A DNA stretch of 39,339 bases, from positions 1-39,339 of the forward strand of contig DAIDHC010000089.1 of NCBI GenBank assembly GCA_027452065.1. Reading direction: 5' to 3'. Below, piece by piece: positions 1-7,567 of this stretch. The notes under the pieces are model-generated. The model was not told the DNA's origin, searched no databases, and was given only the letters and a program-made list of their open reading frames with translations. Positions within the stretch are counted from its first letter, which is position 1, and each line of letters begins with the position of its first letter. Source of the stretch: Bryobacterales bacterium (GTDB taxonomy: Bacteria > Acidobacteriota > Terriglobia > Bryobacterales > Bryobacteraceae). Position numbers and translations under genes: made by a program.

Positions 1-76
1 GATTTGCAATCGTGCTGCCGTTCTATCGGCTCGACATGTGACAGTGAGAAGACCATGTGGCGACCCGGCGGACAGC

Positions 77-898
77 TCAAGCTCTGTCTTCTGGTCCTGG
101 ACTCGCGCTCTTGCTGCCACCGAATCTTCCGATTGCTCCAAAACTGCCGAGATCCCTTTTGAAGAACTTTCCAATATTCTTCAGATTTTCGTTGAGCTTA
201 GTGCCTGTCTCTCCATCAGCATCGGCATCGCCATTGATCGCTCCAGCAGGCGTAATCGTGAAATTAGGCAGATTTGCCGAGGACGGCGGGGGACTATGCG
301 CGTCGTCCCTTGGCGAGCCTGCACCTCCAAGCGCCGGAGTCGAGGATGAGAAGCGATCCATCAGGGCGGAACCAATGCCATCAGCGAACTTGATATTGAT
401 ATTTCCCGGCAAATTGGCAGTGCTCAGAGAAGCCGCAGCGGAATTCCCAAGAGCAGAAAGGTTCTGCAATGCTGCTGCCCCACCACTTGGGATGCCGCCA
501 ACGGGAGCAGTACTGGCACTAGCGCCAATGTTGAGTGTGGTCAAGATGGGCGATTTCTCGACAAGGCTGCCTTGGTATCTCGGACTTAACTTGTGCATCT
601 GATATATCTCAACCAGTTGCGACTGATCTCTACCCCTGATGCCTTTGAGCTCAAGCACTTTCCTGAAGTTTGCATCCGACAGATCCGCGACGTGGACGAG
701 GTAAGCCTGCACAAGAGCTTCAGGAGGGGAGGGGCGAATCTGTAAAGTTTTGAGAAGCGGCTCTACCTTGCCCATCGCCGTGTTGACGCGCTTGATGAAC
801 GCTGCTGGTGGAGGATCGCCTGGCAAGATCTGTGAAAGTGTTTTCTTGATCTCGTGAGTGTCGAGCATCATTTGCTCGGCGCCCGCCTCGGATATTGG
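77..898 (-). CDS. VPS53: C-terminal fragment of a fungal Vps53 (GARP tethering complex subunit), chimeric sequence
   Basis: The reading frame runs without a stop from the join at about 898 to a TGA at 77-79. The first in-frame ATG is at 871, but similarity starts upstream of it: codons 872-898 give PISEAGAEQ, followed by MMLDTHEIKK. This is the ISE-x-GAEQ-x-LLDTH signature that I recall from Vps53. Further on, FIKRVN, PLLKTLQ, PPEALVQAYLVHVAD, NFRKVLELKGI and DQSQLVEIY follow the order of the fungal Vps53 C-terminal domain. The last ~150 residues are a Gly/Ala/Ser/Pro-rich low-complexity tail, as in filamentous-fungal homologues. Vps53 acts in retrograde endosome-to-Golgi tethering, and no bacterial homologue is known to me. 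The gene has no N-terminal part, no promoter and no ribosome binding site, and its base composition is visibly less GC-rich than everything to the right. The identification rests on recalled family motifs, not on a search. Confidence 0.8.
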   Translation of the reverse strand, partial: PISEAGAEQMMLDTHEIKKTLSQILPGDPPPAAFIKRVNTAMGKVEPLLKTLQIRPSPPEALVQAYLVHVADLSDANFRKVLELKGIRGRDQSQLVEIYQMHKLSPRYQGSLVEKSPILTTLNIGASASTAPVGGIPSGGAAALQNLSALGNSAAASLSTANLPGNINIKFADGIGSALMDRFSSSTPALGGAGSPRDDAHSPPPSSANLPNFTITPAGAINGDADADGETGTKLNENLKNIGKFFKRDLGSFGAIGRFGGSKSASPGPEDRA

Positions 899-905
899 AG
901 GATTT
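893..905. other. Chimeric breakpoint between fungal and bacterial DNA
   Basis: On the minus strand the ketosynthase frame is coherent through Thr-Lys-Ser (codons at 900-908) and then turns to nonsense. The Vps53 frame is coherent from codon 896-898 onward, in a different frame. The two therefore meet within a few bases. Base composition changes at the same point, from very GC-rich on the right to moderate GC on the left. There are no terminal inverted repeats, target duplication or integrase gene near it. I infer an assembly or library chimera rather than an insertion. Confidence 0.8.
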
Positions 906-1886
906 TGTGGAGCTGACGGCGAGGCGGCTCACGTGGGGGCCGAAGACGTCGCGGATGGCGGCGGTTTCGGCGGGGTCGTTGGCCTGGGTTCCGGTGCCGT
1001 GGGCGTTGATGTAACCGATGGACTCGGGCGGGAGAGAGGCGTCGGCGAGGGCGGCGCGGATGGCGCGGGCGGCGCCGGCGGGCGAGGGCTGGGTGATGTG
1101 GTGGGCGTCGGAGGACATGCCGAAGCCGCAGACTTCAGCGAGCACTTCGGCGCCGCGGGCGCGGGCGGCCCCGAGCGGCTCGAGGACGAGGATGGCGGCG
1201 CCTTCGCCGAGGACGAGGCCGCGGCGGTCGCGGGAAAACGGGCGGCAGACATCGGGCGAGACGACGCGCATGGCTTCCCAGGCTTTGAGAAAACCGAGGC
1301 TGAAGACGGCCTCGCTGCCGCCGGCGAGGGCGAGCTCGACGGCGCCGGAGCGGACCATCCAGAAGGCCTGGCCGATGGCGTGGTTCGAAGAAGAGCAGGC
1401 GGTGGAGACGGTAAAGACAGGGCCGGTGACGCCGTGCTCGAGCGAGATGCGGCTGGCGCCGGCGTTCTCCATGATGCGGGGAATGGTGAGCGGGTTGATG
1501 CGCGGGCTATTGTTGGCGTAGAGGGCGAGGAACTGCTCGTCCTTGGTGGACTGGCCGCCGACGCAGGAGCCGGTGACGATGGCGGAGGACTGGCGGAGAG
1601 CGGGGGTCCAGACGATGCCGGCGGAGGCGACGGCTTCGCGGGCGGCGACGGCGGCGAACTGGGCGAAGGGGTCGAGCAGGGAGGCGTCGCGGGGATCGAA
1701 GTGGGCCAGGGGATCCCAGCGGCGGACCTGGGCGCCGAGGGAGAAGCGGAGGCGGGTGAGGTCGATGCCTTCGATGGGGGCGAAGGCGTGGCGGCCGGCG
1801 CTGAGGGCAGACCAGAATTCGGAAACGCCGCCGCCAAACGGACTGACGACGCCGGCGCCGGTGATGGCGACGCGACGCGTGCTCAT
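900..1886 (-). CDS. 3-oxoacyl-ACP synthase (ketosynthase, FabF/NodE type), 3'-truncated at the join
   Basis: A ketosynthase condenses an acyl thioester with malonyl-ACP. The 329 visible residues start MSTRRVAITG at an ATG (1886-1884) whose first bases overlap the stop of the ACP gene (ATGA). They contain the nucleophile motif TACSSS (Cys164) and HGTGT (His296). The family is usually ~410 residues. This copy stops at SSTKS, exactly before the GHxxGAAG segment that carries the second catalytic His, and ~80 residues are missing. The frame stays open to 720 but that tail reads through the fungal sequence. As drawn the product would be inactive; the intact gene presumably continued in the real genome. 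It is the last gene of an operon with ACP, deacetylase and enolase-superfamily genes. FabF, NodE and other modified-chain KS enzymes cannot be separated by motif alone. Confidence 0.88.
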
Positions 1887-2149
1887 GCGGAGGCCGGGCC
1901 GGCGCCGCCCGAAGGGGCGAGGAGCGCGGCGATGCCCTGTGTGATGTCGCGAACCGAGCGGAGGTCCTTGGCGGCGTCGTCGGGGATGTTGATGTTGAAC
2001 TCGTTTTCGAGCGCGAACAGGATATTGATGCCGTCGAGGGAATCGATGTTGAGCTCGGCGAAAGTGCTGTCGGCAGTGATGGCGGCGGCGTCGATGTGCT
2101 GGGTGGCGGCGATGACGCCGATCACGCGTTGTGTGAGGTCGTCGGGCAT
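1883..2149 (-). CDS. Acyl carrier protein
   Basis: This 88-residue acidic protein has the phosphopantetheine attachment motif DSL at residues 36-38 (Ser37). It sits in the usual ACP pattern, with helix 1 before it and the hydrophobic ILFALENEFNINIPDD helix 2 and loop after it. It carries the growing acyl chain for the ketosynthase encoded immediately downstream; the two genes share ATGA. Its start lies 28 bases inside the end of the deacetylase gene, so translation of the three is probably coupled. A Pro/Ala/Gly tail at the C-terminus extends it slightly beyond housekeeping AcpP. It looks like a dedicated ACP for a specialised acyl product rather than the general fatty-acid ACP, but that is inference from its neighbours. 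Confidence 0.9.
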   Translation of the reverse strand: MPDDLTQRVIGVIAATQHIDAAAITADSTFAELNIDSLDGINILFALENEFNINIPDDAAKDLRSVRDITQGIAALLAPSGGAGPASA

Positions 2150-2844
2150 AGGATCGGGGTGATGGTTTCGAAATGGAATCCACGGTCGAGCAGCGCTGGC
2201 AGTAGACGGTCTACCGCCTGGACCGTGGCCGAGATGTCCGGCTCCGGCGCGAGTCCGCGGCCGTCATGTAAACAGAGTATCGCGCCGTCGGAGGCGGCGC
2301 GGAGAAGGCGGTGGGCGATGGCGGGGGCGGCGAGGGTCCAGTCGCGGGCGATGGCGGTCCACATGACGCCGGTGAGACCGAGGCGGCGCTGGGCTTCGGC
2401 GAGGCCGAACCAACGGACGCCGTAGGGAGCGCGGAACCAGCGGGGGCTGAGGCCGCAGACGTCTTCGATGGCGCGCTGGGCGGCGGTGAGCTCATTGAGA
2501 ATGAAGCCCGGGGAGCGGAGCCAGAGGCGGGGGTGGGAGTGGGAGTGGTTGGCGATTTCGTGGCCGGCGTCGCGAAGGAGGCGGGCGGTTTGGGGGAGGC
2601 GGAGGACGTTGCGGCCGCAAAGGAAGAACGTGGCGGGGACGTTGTGGCGGGCGAGGACATCGAGGAGGCGGGGAGTGTACTCGCTGGGGCCGTCGTCGAA
2701 AGTGAGGGCGATGGCGCGGCGGCCGGGGGCACCGCGCCAGAGGGAAGGAGCGAAGACGGAAGCGGAGCGGCCGCGGGCGGCCCAGGCGAGGAAGCCGGCG
2801 GCGGAGGCGGGGGCGAGGGCAGCGGCTTCCCAGGACCAACTCAC
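2122..2844 (-). CDS. Polysaccharide deacetylase (carbohydrate esterase family 4, NodB homology domain)
   Basis: The product has 240 residues. All five CE4 motifs are present: TFDDG (Asp50 catalytic base, Asp51 metal), the H-S-x-x-H metal pair (His100, His104), RAPYG near residue 138, ARDW near 167, and the LCLHDG motif with His193. CE4 enzymes remove N- or O-acetyl groups from chitin oligosaccharides, peptidoglycan or N-acetylaminosugar lipids using a divalent metal. The start chosen is GTG (2844-2842), because it overlaps the TGA of the upstream enolase-like gene as GTGA. The open frame further upstream is a shadow of that gene. The N-terminus has a hydrophobic, Ala-rich stretch (residues ~7-22) that could be a membrane anchor. 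Its 3' end overlaps the ACP gene by 28 bases. A deacetylase together with an ACP and ketosynthase recalls nodB, nodF and nodE. Confidence 0.88.
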   Translation of the reverse strand: MSWSWEAAALAPASAAGFLAWAARGRSASVFAPSLWRGAPGRRAIALTFDDGPSEYTPRLLDVLARHNVPATFFLCGRNVLRLPQTARLLRDAGHEIANHSHSHPRLWLRSPGFILNELTAAQRAIEDVCGLSPRWFRAPYGVRWFGLAEAQRRLGLTGVMWTAIARDWTLAAPAIAHRLLRAASDGAILCLHDGRGLAPEPDISATVQAVDRLLPALLDRGFHFETITPILCPTTSHNA

Positions 2845-4040
2845 GCGGCGGAACCCTCGGAGCGGTGGGCGAGGCGGTTCTCGGAGGCGGGGCCGGGGAG
2901 CCAGGGATGGAGGGCGAAGGCGCGCTCGTCGATTTTGAGGCCGAGGCCCGCGCCGGAGGGAGCGGCGAGCCAGCCCTCGCGGACATCGAGGGGCTCGATG
3001 AGGAGGTCGTCGAGCAGAGGGAGGGCAGGATAGCCGGGCTCGCACCAGCGGGGGGCTTCGAGCCATTCGGCGACCATCTCGGGCCAGCAGACAGCGAGTT
3101 GGACGGCGGCGGCCATTTCGAGGGGGGTGGCGCAGCCGTGGAAGCAGAAGCGGAGGCCGGCGTGAGCGGCTTCGGGGAGGACGCGGCGGGCGGCCCAGAA
3201 GCCGCCCTGGTTGACGAGGTCGAGCTGGAGGTAGTCGATGGAGTCGGAGAAGACGAGGTCGAGGAGCTGGAACTCGTCGGGCTCGAGGGAGCCTCCGGCG
3301 AGGGGAGCGTAGTCGAGTTGTTTCCAGGCGCGCCACTGGTCGTGGGCGCCGGGCGGGAGAGGGTCCTCGATCCAGGCGACGGCGTAATCGTTGAGTTCGG
3401 CGGCGAGGTCGCGCCAGCAGGAGGGAGGGTAGAGAGAGGGGACGTCGCGCCAGCAGGCTTTGGCGTCGAACATGAGATCGAAGTTGGCGCCGGCGGCGCG
3501 GCGGGCGAGCTCGACGGCCTGGCCGTCGCGGCGGGGGCCGTGGCCGGCGCGGAGCTTGAGGGCGCGGGTGCCGGAGTCGGCGCAGGCGAGGGCGAGCTCG
3601 GCGGCGTGTTCGGGCGAGCAGGGGAACAGGGCGCTGGAGTAGAGACGGACGCGGTCGCGGACACGGCCGCCGAGCAGTTCGGAGACGGGCACGCCGCGGG
3701 CTTTGCCGAGGAGATCGAAGAGGGCGATTTCGACGGCGCCGTAGAGGGCGAGGAGCTGGGGGCCGGCGTGGGGATGGAGCTCGTGGAAATGGACGCGGAG
3801 AGCGTCAGGGTCGCCGAGGAAGCGGCCGGTGAGGAAGGGGGCGATGGTTTCTTCGACGACGCGGCGGCTGGCTTCATCGGGAGGGCCGGGAGCGAAGCCG
3901 GCGAGGCCGGAGGCGGTCTGGACGCGGATGACCATGGCGTCGCGTTTGAAGACGACGCACTCGCCGCCGGGGTGGGGGATGCGGAGCGGTTCGGCGAGGG
4001 GATAGGAGAGGAGATGGCAGGCGACGGAGGCGATCGTCAT
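2841..4040 (-). CDS. Enolase-superfamily protein (mandelate racemase / muconate lactonizing type)
   Basis: The 399-residue protein has an N-terminal capping domain (to ~120) and a C-terminal barrel. Recognisable strands are LKLRAG (KxK position, here K-L-R), FDAKACW (Asp metal ligand), AWIEDP (Glu metal ligand), and YLQLDLVNQGG followed by FCFHGC at the distal end. Where most members have a third acidic ligand (often AGGE or GGES) this one reads AGGSLEPD, so the ligand is displaced or lost. Members abstract a proton alpha to a carboxylate: dehydratases of sugar acids, racemases, epimerases. The substrate cannot be told from sequence. It is the first gene of the minus operon; the deacetylase follows with a GTGA overlap. 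The ATG at 4040 is the only sensible start. An active enzyme with unusual metal binding or a degenerate one are both possible. Confidence 0.85.
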   Translation of the reverse strand: MTIASVACHLLSYPLAEPLRIPHPGGECVVFKRDAMVIRVQTASGLAGFAPGPPDEASRRVVEETIAPFLTGRFLGDPDALRVHFHELHPHAGPQLLALYGAVEIALFDLLGKARGVPVSELLGGRVRDRVRLYSSALFPCSPEHAAELALACADSGTRALKLRAGHGPRRDGQAVELARRAAGANFDLMFDAKACWRDVPSLYPPSCWRDLAAELNDYAVAWIEDPLPPGAHDQWRAWKQLDYAPLAGGSLEPDEFQLLDLVFSDSIDYLQLDLVNQGGFWAARRVLPEAAHAGLRFCFHGCATPLEMAAAVQLAVCWPEMVAEWLEAPRWCEPGYPALPLLDDLLIEPLDVREGWLAAPSGAGLGLKIDERAFALHPWLPGPASENRLAHRSEGSAA

Positions 4041-4154
4041 GCGCGGGCTCGCTTGGCTGATTCCATTGTCGCTTACTGGAAAGGTGGAGATTGCGCGCGG
4101 GGCGGGGCGTGCGTTCCTGGCAGCGCGCGGGCTGGTGATGGCGCCCGCGGTTGA

Positions 4155-4160
4155 TATAAA
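4155..4160 (+). promoter_or_regulatory. Possible -10 element for the GMC dehydrogenase operon
   Basis: TATAAA stands out in the otherwise very GC-rich 140-base gap between the divergent enolase-like and subunit-3 genes, 20 bases before the ATG at 4181. An AGGGGA ribosome binding site lies between them. No convincing -35 hexamer sits 16-18 bases upstream, so this is a weak call. Confidence 0.3.
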
Positions 4161-4180
4161 CTTGCAGGGGATTTCTCACG

Positions 4181-4801
4181 ATGGCGAATCAAGGAGCGGA
4201 CCGCCGCGCGGTATTGGAGATGCTGGCAAAGGCCGCGGCTGCCAGCCAGTTTCCGGGCTTCAGCCGATGGGCGTTTGCGCAGCAGCATGAGCATACGGGG
4301 GGCGCCGCGGCGCCGGAGCGGGCGGCGCATTACAAGCCCACATACTACTCGGAGTCCGAGTACCACACGATTGACATCCTGACCGGGCTGATCATTCCGA
4401 AAGACGAAAGCCCCGGGGCGCGAGAGGCGGGGGTGAGCGAGTTCATCGACTTCATGGCGGCGCATGGGGAAGAGCAGCTCCGGGAGCCGATGCGCAGCGG
4501 GCTCCGATGGCTGGAAGGGACGGCGCGGAAGAGATATGGCGCGAGCTTTGCGAAGCTGTCACAGGAGCAGCAGATCGAGATTCTGAACGGAGTAGCGAAG
4601 GGGAACCAGGAGGCGGCGGGCGAGGAGGAGGGGCGGCGGTTTTTCCGGCTGATCCGGCGCTACACGGTGATGGGCTACTATACGAGCCGGATCGGGCTGG
4701 CGGAGCTGGATTATCCGGGGTTGAAATTCTATAGCGAGTCTCCGGCCTGCCCGCACAAAGACGATCCGGAACACCGGCACCTGCCGGCGCCGAAGGTTTA
4801 A
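4181..4801 (+). CDS. Gluconate 2-dehydrogenase subunit 3 family protein
   Basis: The protein has 206 residues. An N-terminal segment with DRRAVLEMLA followed by an Ala-rich hydrophobic stretch ending near WAFAQQ resembles a twin-arginine export signal. The mature part contains LTGLIIPKDESPGAREAGVS and a conserved helical region through FFRLIRRYTVMGYY, typical of the small subunit of membrane-linked GMC dehydrogenases. In this family the small subunit carries the signal and is thought to export the folded flavoprotein with it. The GMC gene follows after 2 bases, so the two are surely co-transcribed. A usable ribosome binding site (AGGGGA) precedes the ATG. No cytochrome c gene follows, so the third subunit of the classic complex, if used, is encoded elsewhere. 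Confidence 0.85.
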   Translation: MANQGADRRAVLEMLAKAAAASQFPGFSRWAFAQQHEHTGGAAAPERAAHYKPTYYSESEYHTIDILTGLIIPKDESPGAREAGVSEFIDFMAAHGEEQLREPMRSGLRWLEGTARKRYGASFAKLSQEQQIEILNGVAKGNQEAAGEEEGRRFFRLIRRYTVMGYYTSRIGLAELDYPGLKFYSESPACPHKDDPEHRHLPAPKV

Positions 4802-4803
4802 GC

Positions 4804-6480
4804 ATGCCAAAACAGGTCATGTCCAAAAAGATCTATGACGTAATTGTGATCGGGACCGGCGCGGGCGGCGGGATGGCGATTCACACGCTATGCCAGGCCG
4901 GGGCGAAAGTTTGCGCGCTGAATGCGAGCCGGCGGCTGACGCCGGGCAAGGATTTCCGCAACCATCGACAACCCTACAACATGCCGTTCCGCGGGTTCGG
5001 CGATCCGGTGAAGCGCAAGAACTGGATCGGCTACATGGACAACGAGTACACGGAAGGCATCTGGGAGCATGAGATCGTTTTCACAACAGCGCCCGGGACC
5101 GAGTGGACGTGGCGGCGGTGCTTTGCGGTGGGAGGGAAGACGAATTTCTGGGGCCGGTCGTCGGCGCGTTTCGGCGATATCGATTTCCTGGCCGCCACAC
5201 GCGACGGCTATGACGTCGATTGGCCGGTGAGCTACGCCGAGATGGCTCCGTACTACAGCCGGGTGGAGCGGATGATCGGGGTGGCGAGCACGGTGCAAGG
5301 CCGGCCGAGCAACCCGGACGGCGAGTATCTGCCGCCGATGAACTTCCGGTGTATCGACCGCATTCTGGAGAGCGGGGCGGGTAAGATCGGGATTCCGTAT
5401 CTGCCGGACCGGATCGCGCAGTTGACGGTGCCGCATGCGGGGCATCCTTCCTGCCACTACTGCGCCAATTGTACGGATGGATGCGACGTGGGGGCGTTTT
5501 TTTCGACGCCGTGGTTCTTCCTGCCGGCGGCGGAGAAGAGCGGCAACCTGGATTTGCGGACGAATGCGCTGTGCAAGAACATCCTGGTGGACGAGAACGG
5601 CCGGGCGAACGGGGTGGCCTACATCGACCGGAACACGAAACAAGAGGTGGAGGTGTATGGCAAGGCGGTGGTGCTGGCGGCATCGTGCGTGGAGTCGGCG
5701 CGGATTGTGCTGAATTCGAAGTCGCGGCAGTGGCCGGAGGGAATCGGGAATTCGAGCGGGCAGGCGGGGCGCAATCTGTGCGACCACCTTTACGGGACGA
5801 CGGCGCGGGGCTACTTTCCGCAACTGCTGGGGCAGCCGAGTTTTCCCGACAACGTGTCGTCGAGCACGGTGGCGTGGATGCCGCGGTGGCAGAACCTGGA
5901 CAATCCGCGGCAGGAGAAGTTCATCCGCGGCTATTCGGTTTATCCGGATGGAGGGTGCAGCGAGTTTCCGGGGTATTTCGACGAAATCGAAGGCTTCGGA
6001 AGCGAATATAAGCGGCAGATCAAGAGGCGCTATCCGACGCCGGTGAGTTTTTATATCCAGGCGCCGACGCAGCGCAGCGATGCGAACTTTGTGGATATCG
6101 ATCCGACCGTGAAGGACGCATACGGCATTCCGGCGGCGCGGCTGCACTTTGAATGGGACGCGAATACGTTGCTGATGTGGGAGCACGGCAAGCATTCCTG
6201 CGAACAACTGCTGCGGGCAAGCGGCGCGGAGTATCTGGGGCCGGCGAAGGAGCCGGACATGCCGGGAACGAGCCTGCATGAGACGGGAACGCTGCGGATG
6301 GGGAACGACCCAAAGCGGTTTGTGACGAATCGATTCGGGCAGGCGCATGAGGTTCCGAATTTGTACGTCTGCGATGCCAGCGTGTTCCCGAACTGCACGG
6401 ACAAGACGACGACGATTTCGATTCTGGCGTTCAGCCTGCGCACGGCGGAGTACCTGGCGGAAAATCTGAAGAAGGGTTAG
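4804..6480 (+). CDS. GMC family FAD-dependent sugar/alcohol dehydrogenase
   Basis: The protein has 558 residues. The N-terminal FAD-binding motif is VIGTGAGGGMA (residues ~16-26). The C-terminal GMC domain has the active-site His in SLHETGTLRMG and a closing segment NLYVCDASVFPNCTDKTTT. A Cys-rich patch, CHYCANCTDGC near residue 220, is typical of the gluconate/fructose dehydrogenase-like branch of the family. The reaction expected is oxidation of a sugar or polyol, passing electrons to the respiratory chain. The flavoprotein has no signal peptide of its own, which fits co-export with the subunit encoded just upstream. An alternative start at Met6 (MSKK, 4819) matches the usual beginning slightly better. 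The substrate is unknown. Confidence 0.9.
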   Translation: MPKQVMSKKIYDVIVIGTGAGGGMAIHTLCQAGAKVCALNASRRLTPGKDFRNHRQPYNMPFRGFGDPVKRKNWIGYMDNEYTEGIWEHEIVFTTAPGTEWTWRRCFAVGGKTNFWGRSSARFGDIDFLAATRDGYDVDWPVSYAEMAPYYSRVERMIGVASTVQGRPSNPDGEYLPPMNFRCIDRILESGAGKIGIPYLPDRIAQLTVPHAGHPSCHYCANCTDGCDVGAFFSTPWFFLPAAEKSGNLDLRTNALCKNILVDENGRANGVAYIDRNTKQEVEVYGKAVVLAASCVESARIVLNSKSRQWPEGIGNSSGQAGRNLCDHLYGTTARGYFPQLLGQPSFPDNVSSSTVAWMPRWQNLDNPRQEKFIRGYSVYPDGGCSEFPGYFDEIEGFGSEYKRQIKRRYPTPVSFYIQAPTQRSDANFVDIDPTVKDAYGIPAARLHFEWDANTLLMWEHGKHSCEQLLRASGAEYLGPAKEPDMPGTSLHETGTLRMGNDPKRFVTNRFGQAHEVPNLYVCDASVFPNCTDKTTTISILAFSLRTAEYLAENLKKG

Positions 6481-6665
6481 TGGGCGAATCCGTGCCGCGA
6501 ACGCGAGACAGCGGCGTAGCCGGCCTGAGCGCCCAGGCGGTTTGAGGGCGATTATCGCGCGGGAGGCGGCGGGGCGGATTCAATCGGAGGAGTTACAACG
6601 GGCCGGGGACTAACGGGCGAAGTGGATCGGCCGATGCTGAGCGCTTCCCCAAGATCGATTCGTTT

Positions 6666-6891
6666 TTACCGCGGCTTGCCCAGTTGGCCGGCGGTCAGTT
6701 GGCAATCCCGGAGGATTCTGTGAAGCAGACCGGGGCCGATGGTTTCGCCAGAGTGCACTGGCACGACCGTGCTCCGGCATCCTCGTGACGCAAGAAGTGG
6801 CGGCTGCCTTTCAATTGCGAAGAACGCGAAATCCTACCCTTTCGAGGGCGGCAATGAGGCCGGCCCCGGTGAGGCGGGGATTCCGGCTCAT
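6666..6891 (-). pseudogene. hicA: hicA-type mRNA interferase toxin gene, broken by two frameshifts
   Basis: The ATG (6891-6889) overlaps the stop of the intact hicB as ATGA. The first frame gives MSRNPRLTGAGLIAALERV then GFRVLRN and a TGA. One frame over, the sequence continues as LKGSRHFLRHED, the HicA core with the catalytic His. A second shift near 6785 restores TVVPVHSGETIGPGLLHRI and a normal C-terminus ending at the TAA at 6666-6668. Joined, these pieces rebuild a complete HicA of about 75 residues. HicA toxins cleave mRNA. As it stands the gene cannot make one. Two independent shifts argue for true decay rather than one read error. Confidence 0.8.
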
Positions 6892-7103
6892 GCCGCGATC
6901 GTCACGCGCTGGATGCCAACGAACTCCAACTCCTGTCCCGGAACGCCCTCGACTTCGAGACATAGCTCGATGGCTTCGCAAGCGTGCAGCATGACCTCGT
7001 CAAGAGACTGCGCTTGCGTATGGCACGCCGGAATTTGCGGAACCGAGGCTATGTAGTAGCCTTCTGAATCGCGCTCAATCACGACGTCGAACTGGCGTGC
7101 CAT
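6888..7103 (-). CDS. hicB: HicB family antitoxin
   Basis: The 71-residue protein has the partial RNase H-like fold pattern of HicB antitoxins: FDVVIERDSEGYYIASVPQIPACHTQAQSLDE, then a helix EVMLHACEAIELCLEV. HicB binds and neutralises HicA and often represses its own promoter. The start at 7103 (MARQF) is chosen because GAGGG lies 8 bases upstream and the family starts there; the frame is open further upstream but shows no similarity. An AT-rich TAAAAT at 7129-7124 could be its -10. The downstream cognate hicA is frameshifted, so this antitoxin is probably orphaned unless it acts on the second HicA encoded at 7564-7752. Confidence 0.82.
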   Translation of the reverse strand: MARQFDVVIERDSEGYYIASVPQIPACHTQAQSLDEVMLHACEAIELCLEVEGVPGQELEFVGIQRVTIAA

Positions 7104-7298
7104 CGGGTATGCCCTCGACTCGTATTTTAGGCGGCTGGTGAAATCAGCTGAGGCCGCTTTGCGTTGCGGGGTATCGCCACGTCTCCATTGCGGGGCCAAG
7201 GAGGGCTTTAGCCGTTGAGGAGGATTGCGATATGCGGGCGCGTCTGGCGGTCCTCGCCTGCAGCCGGACCACGCGAGGCCCGGTATTATCCTCTCACT

Positions 7299-7567
7299 AT
7301 GGTCCGCTACCACGTCGCATTCTACCTTCCGCGGCTCGCGGGCGAAATGGTGGTGGCGGAGGCGCTCGATTTTCCCGGCGCGGCGACTCAGGACTTCGAC
7401 CTGCCGGACGCGCGCCCGATGATCGCCAGTGCTCTCGAAGATCTCGCGCGGGCACTGCTCGAAGAGGGAAGCCGCTCCCGGTGCCGCCGGAGGACGTGCA
7501 CAGCATCGAGGCTGACCTCATCGAGCTGGTGCCTTTATCGGTTCACGCAGGGACCGCTCCGAAGTGA
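7299..7567 (+). pseudogene. hicB: Second hicB-type antitoxin gene, one frameshift
   Basis: Translation from the ATG at 7299 gives MVRYHVAFYLPRLAGEMVV, EALDFPGAATQDFDLPDAR and IASALEDLARALLEEG. This is a HicB-like antitoxin of a different subtype from the one on the other strand. After the codons near 7465 the frame is lost. The continuation KPLPVPPEDVHSIEADLIELVPLSV is in another frame and ends at the TGA at 7565-7567, which overlaps the following hicA. A single missing G in the run gaggga would explain it. TATTAT at 7284-7289 is a possible -10, which would make the transcript almost leaderless. It could be a real mutation or one base-calling error. Confidence 0.75.

Noticed and set aside
77-898. 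Horizontal transfer of a eukaryotic gene into the bacterium
   Set aside because: Only the 3' part of the gene is present, without promoter or ribosome binding site, and there is no mobile element or repeat at the border. An assembly or library chimera is simpler.
900-1886. A biologically truncated ketosynthase (for example a chain-length-factor-like partner)
   Set aside because: The loss coincides to the base with the fungal sequence and a composition step, so the truncation is best explained by the chimeric join.
720-2183. A single 487-codon minus-strand frame spanning the ACP and ketosynthase region
   Set aside because: Only its middle (1886 to 900) is real ketosynthase. The first 99 codons are the ACP gene read out of frame and the last 60 read the fungal segment out of frame.
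858-4154. Long plus-strand frames rich in Gly/Ala/Glu opposite the minus operon
   Set aside because: They are the low-complexity antisense reading typical of GC-rich coding DNA, with no family motifs and no ribosome binding sites. The minus-strand genes have full catalytic motifs.
7440-7490. Programmed ribosomal frameshifting in the second hicB
   Set aside because: No slippery heptamer or downstream pseudoknot is apparent. A missing base is the simpler reading.
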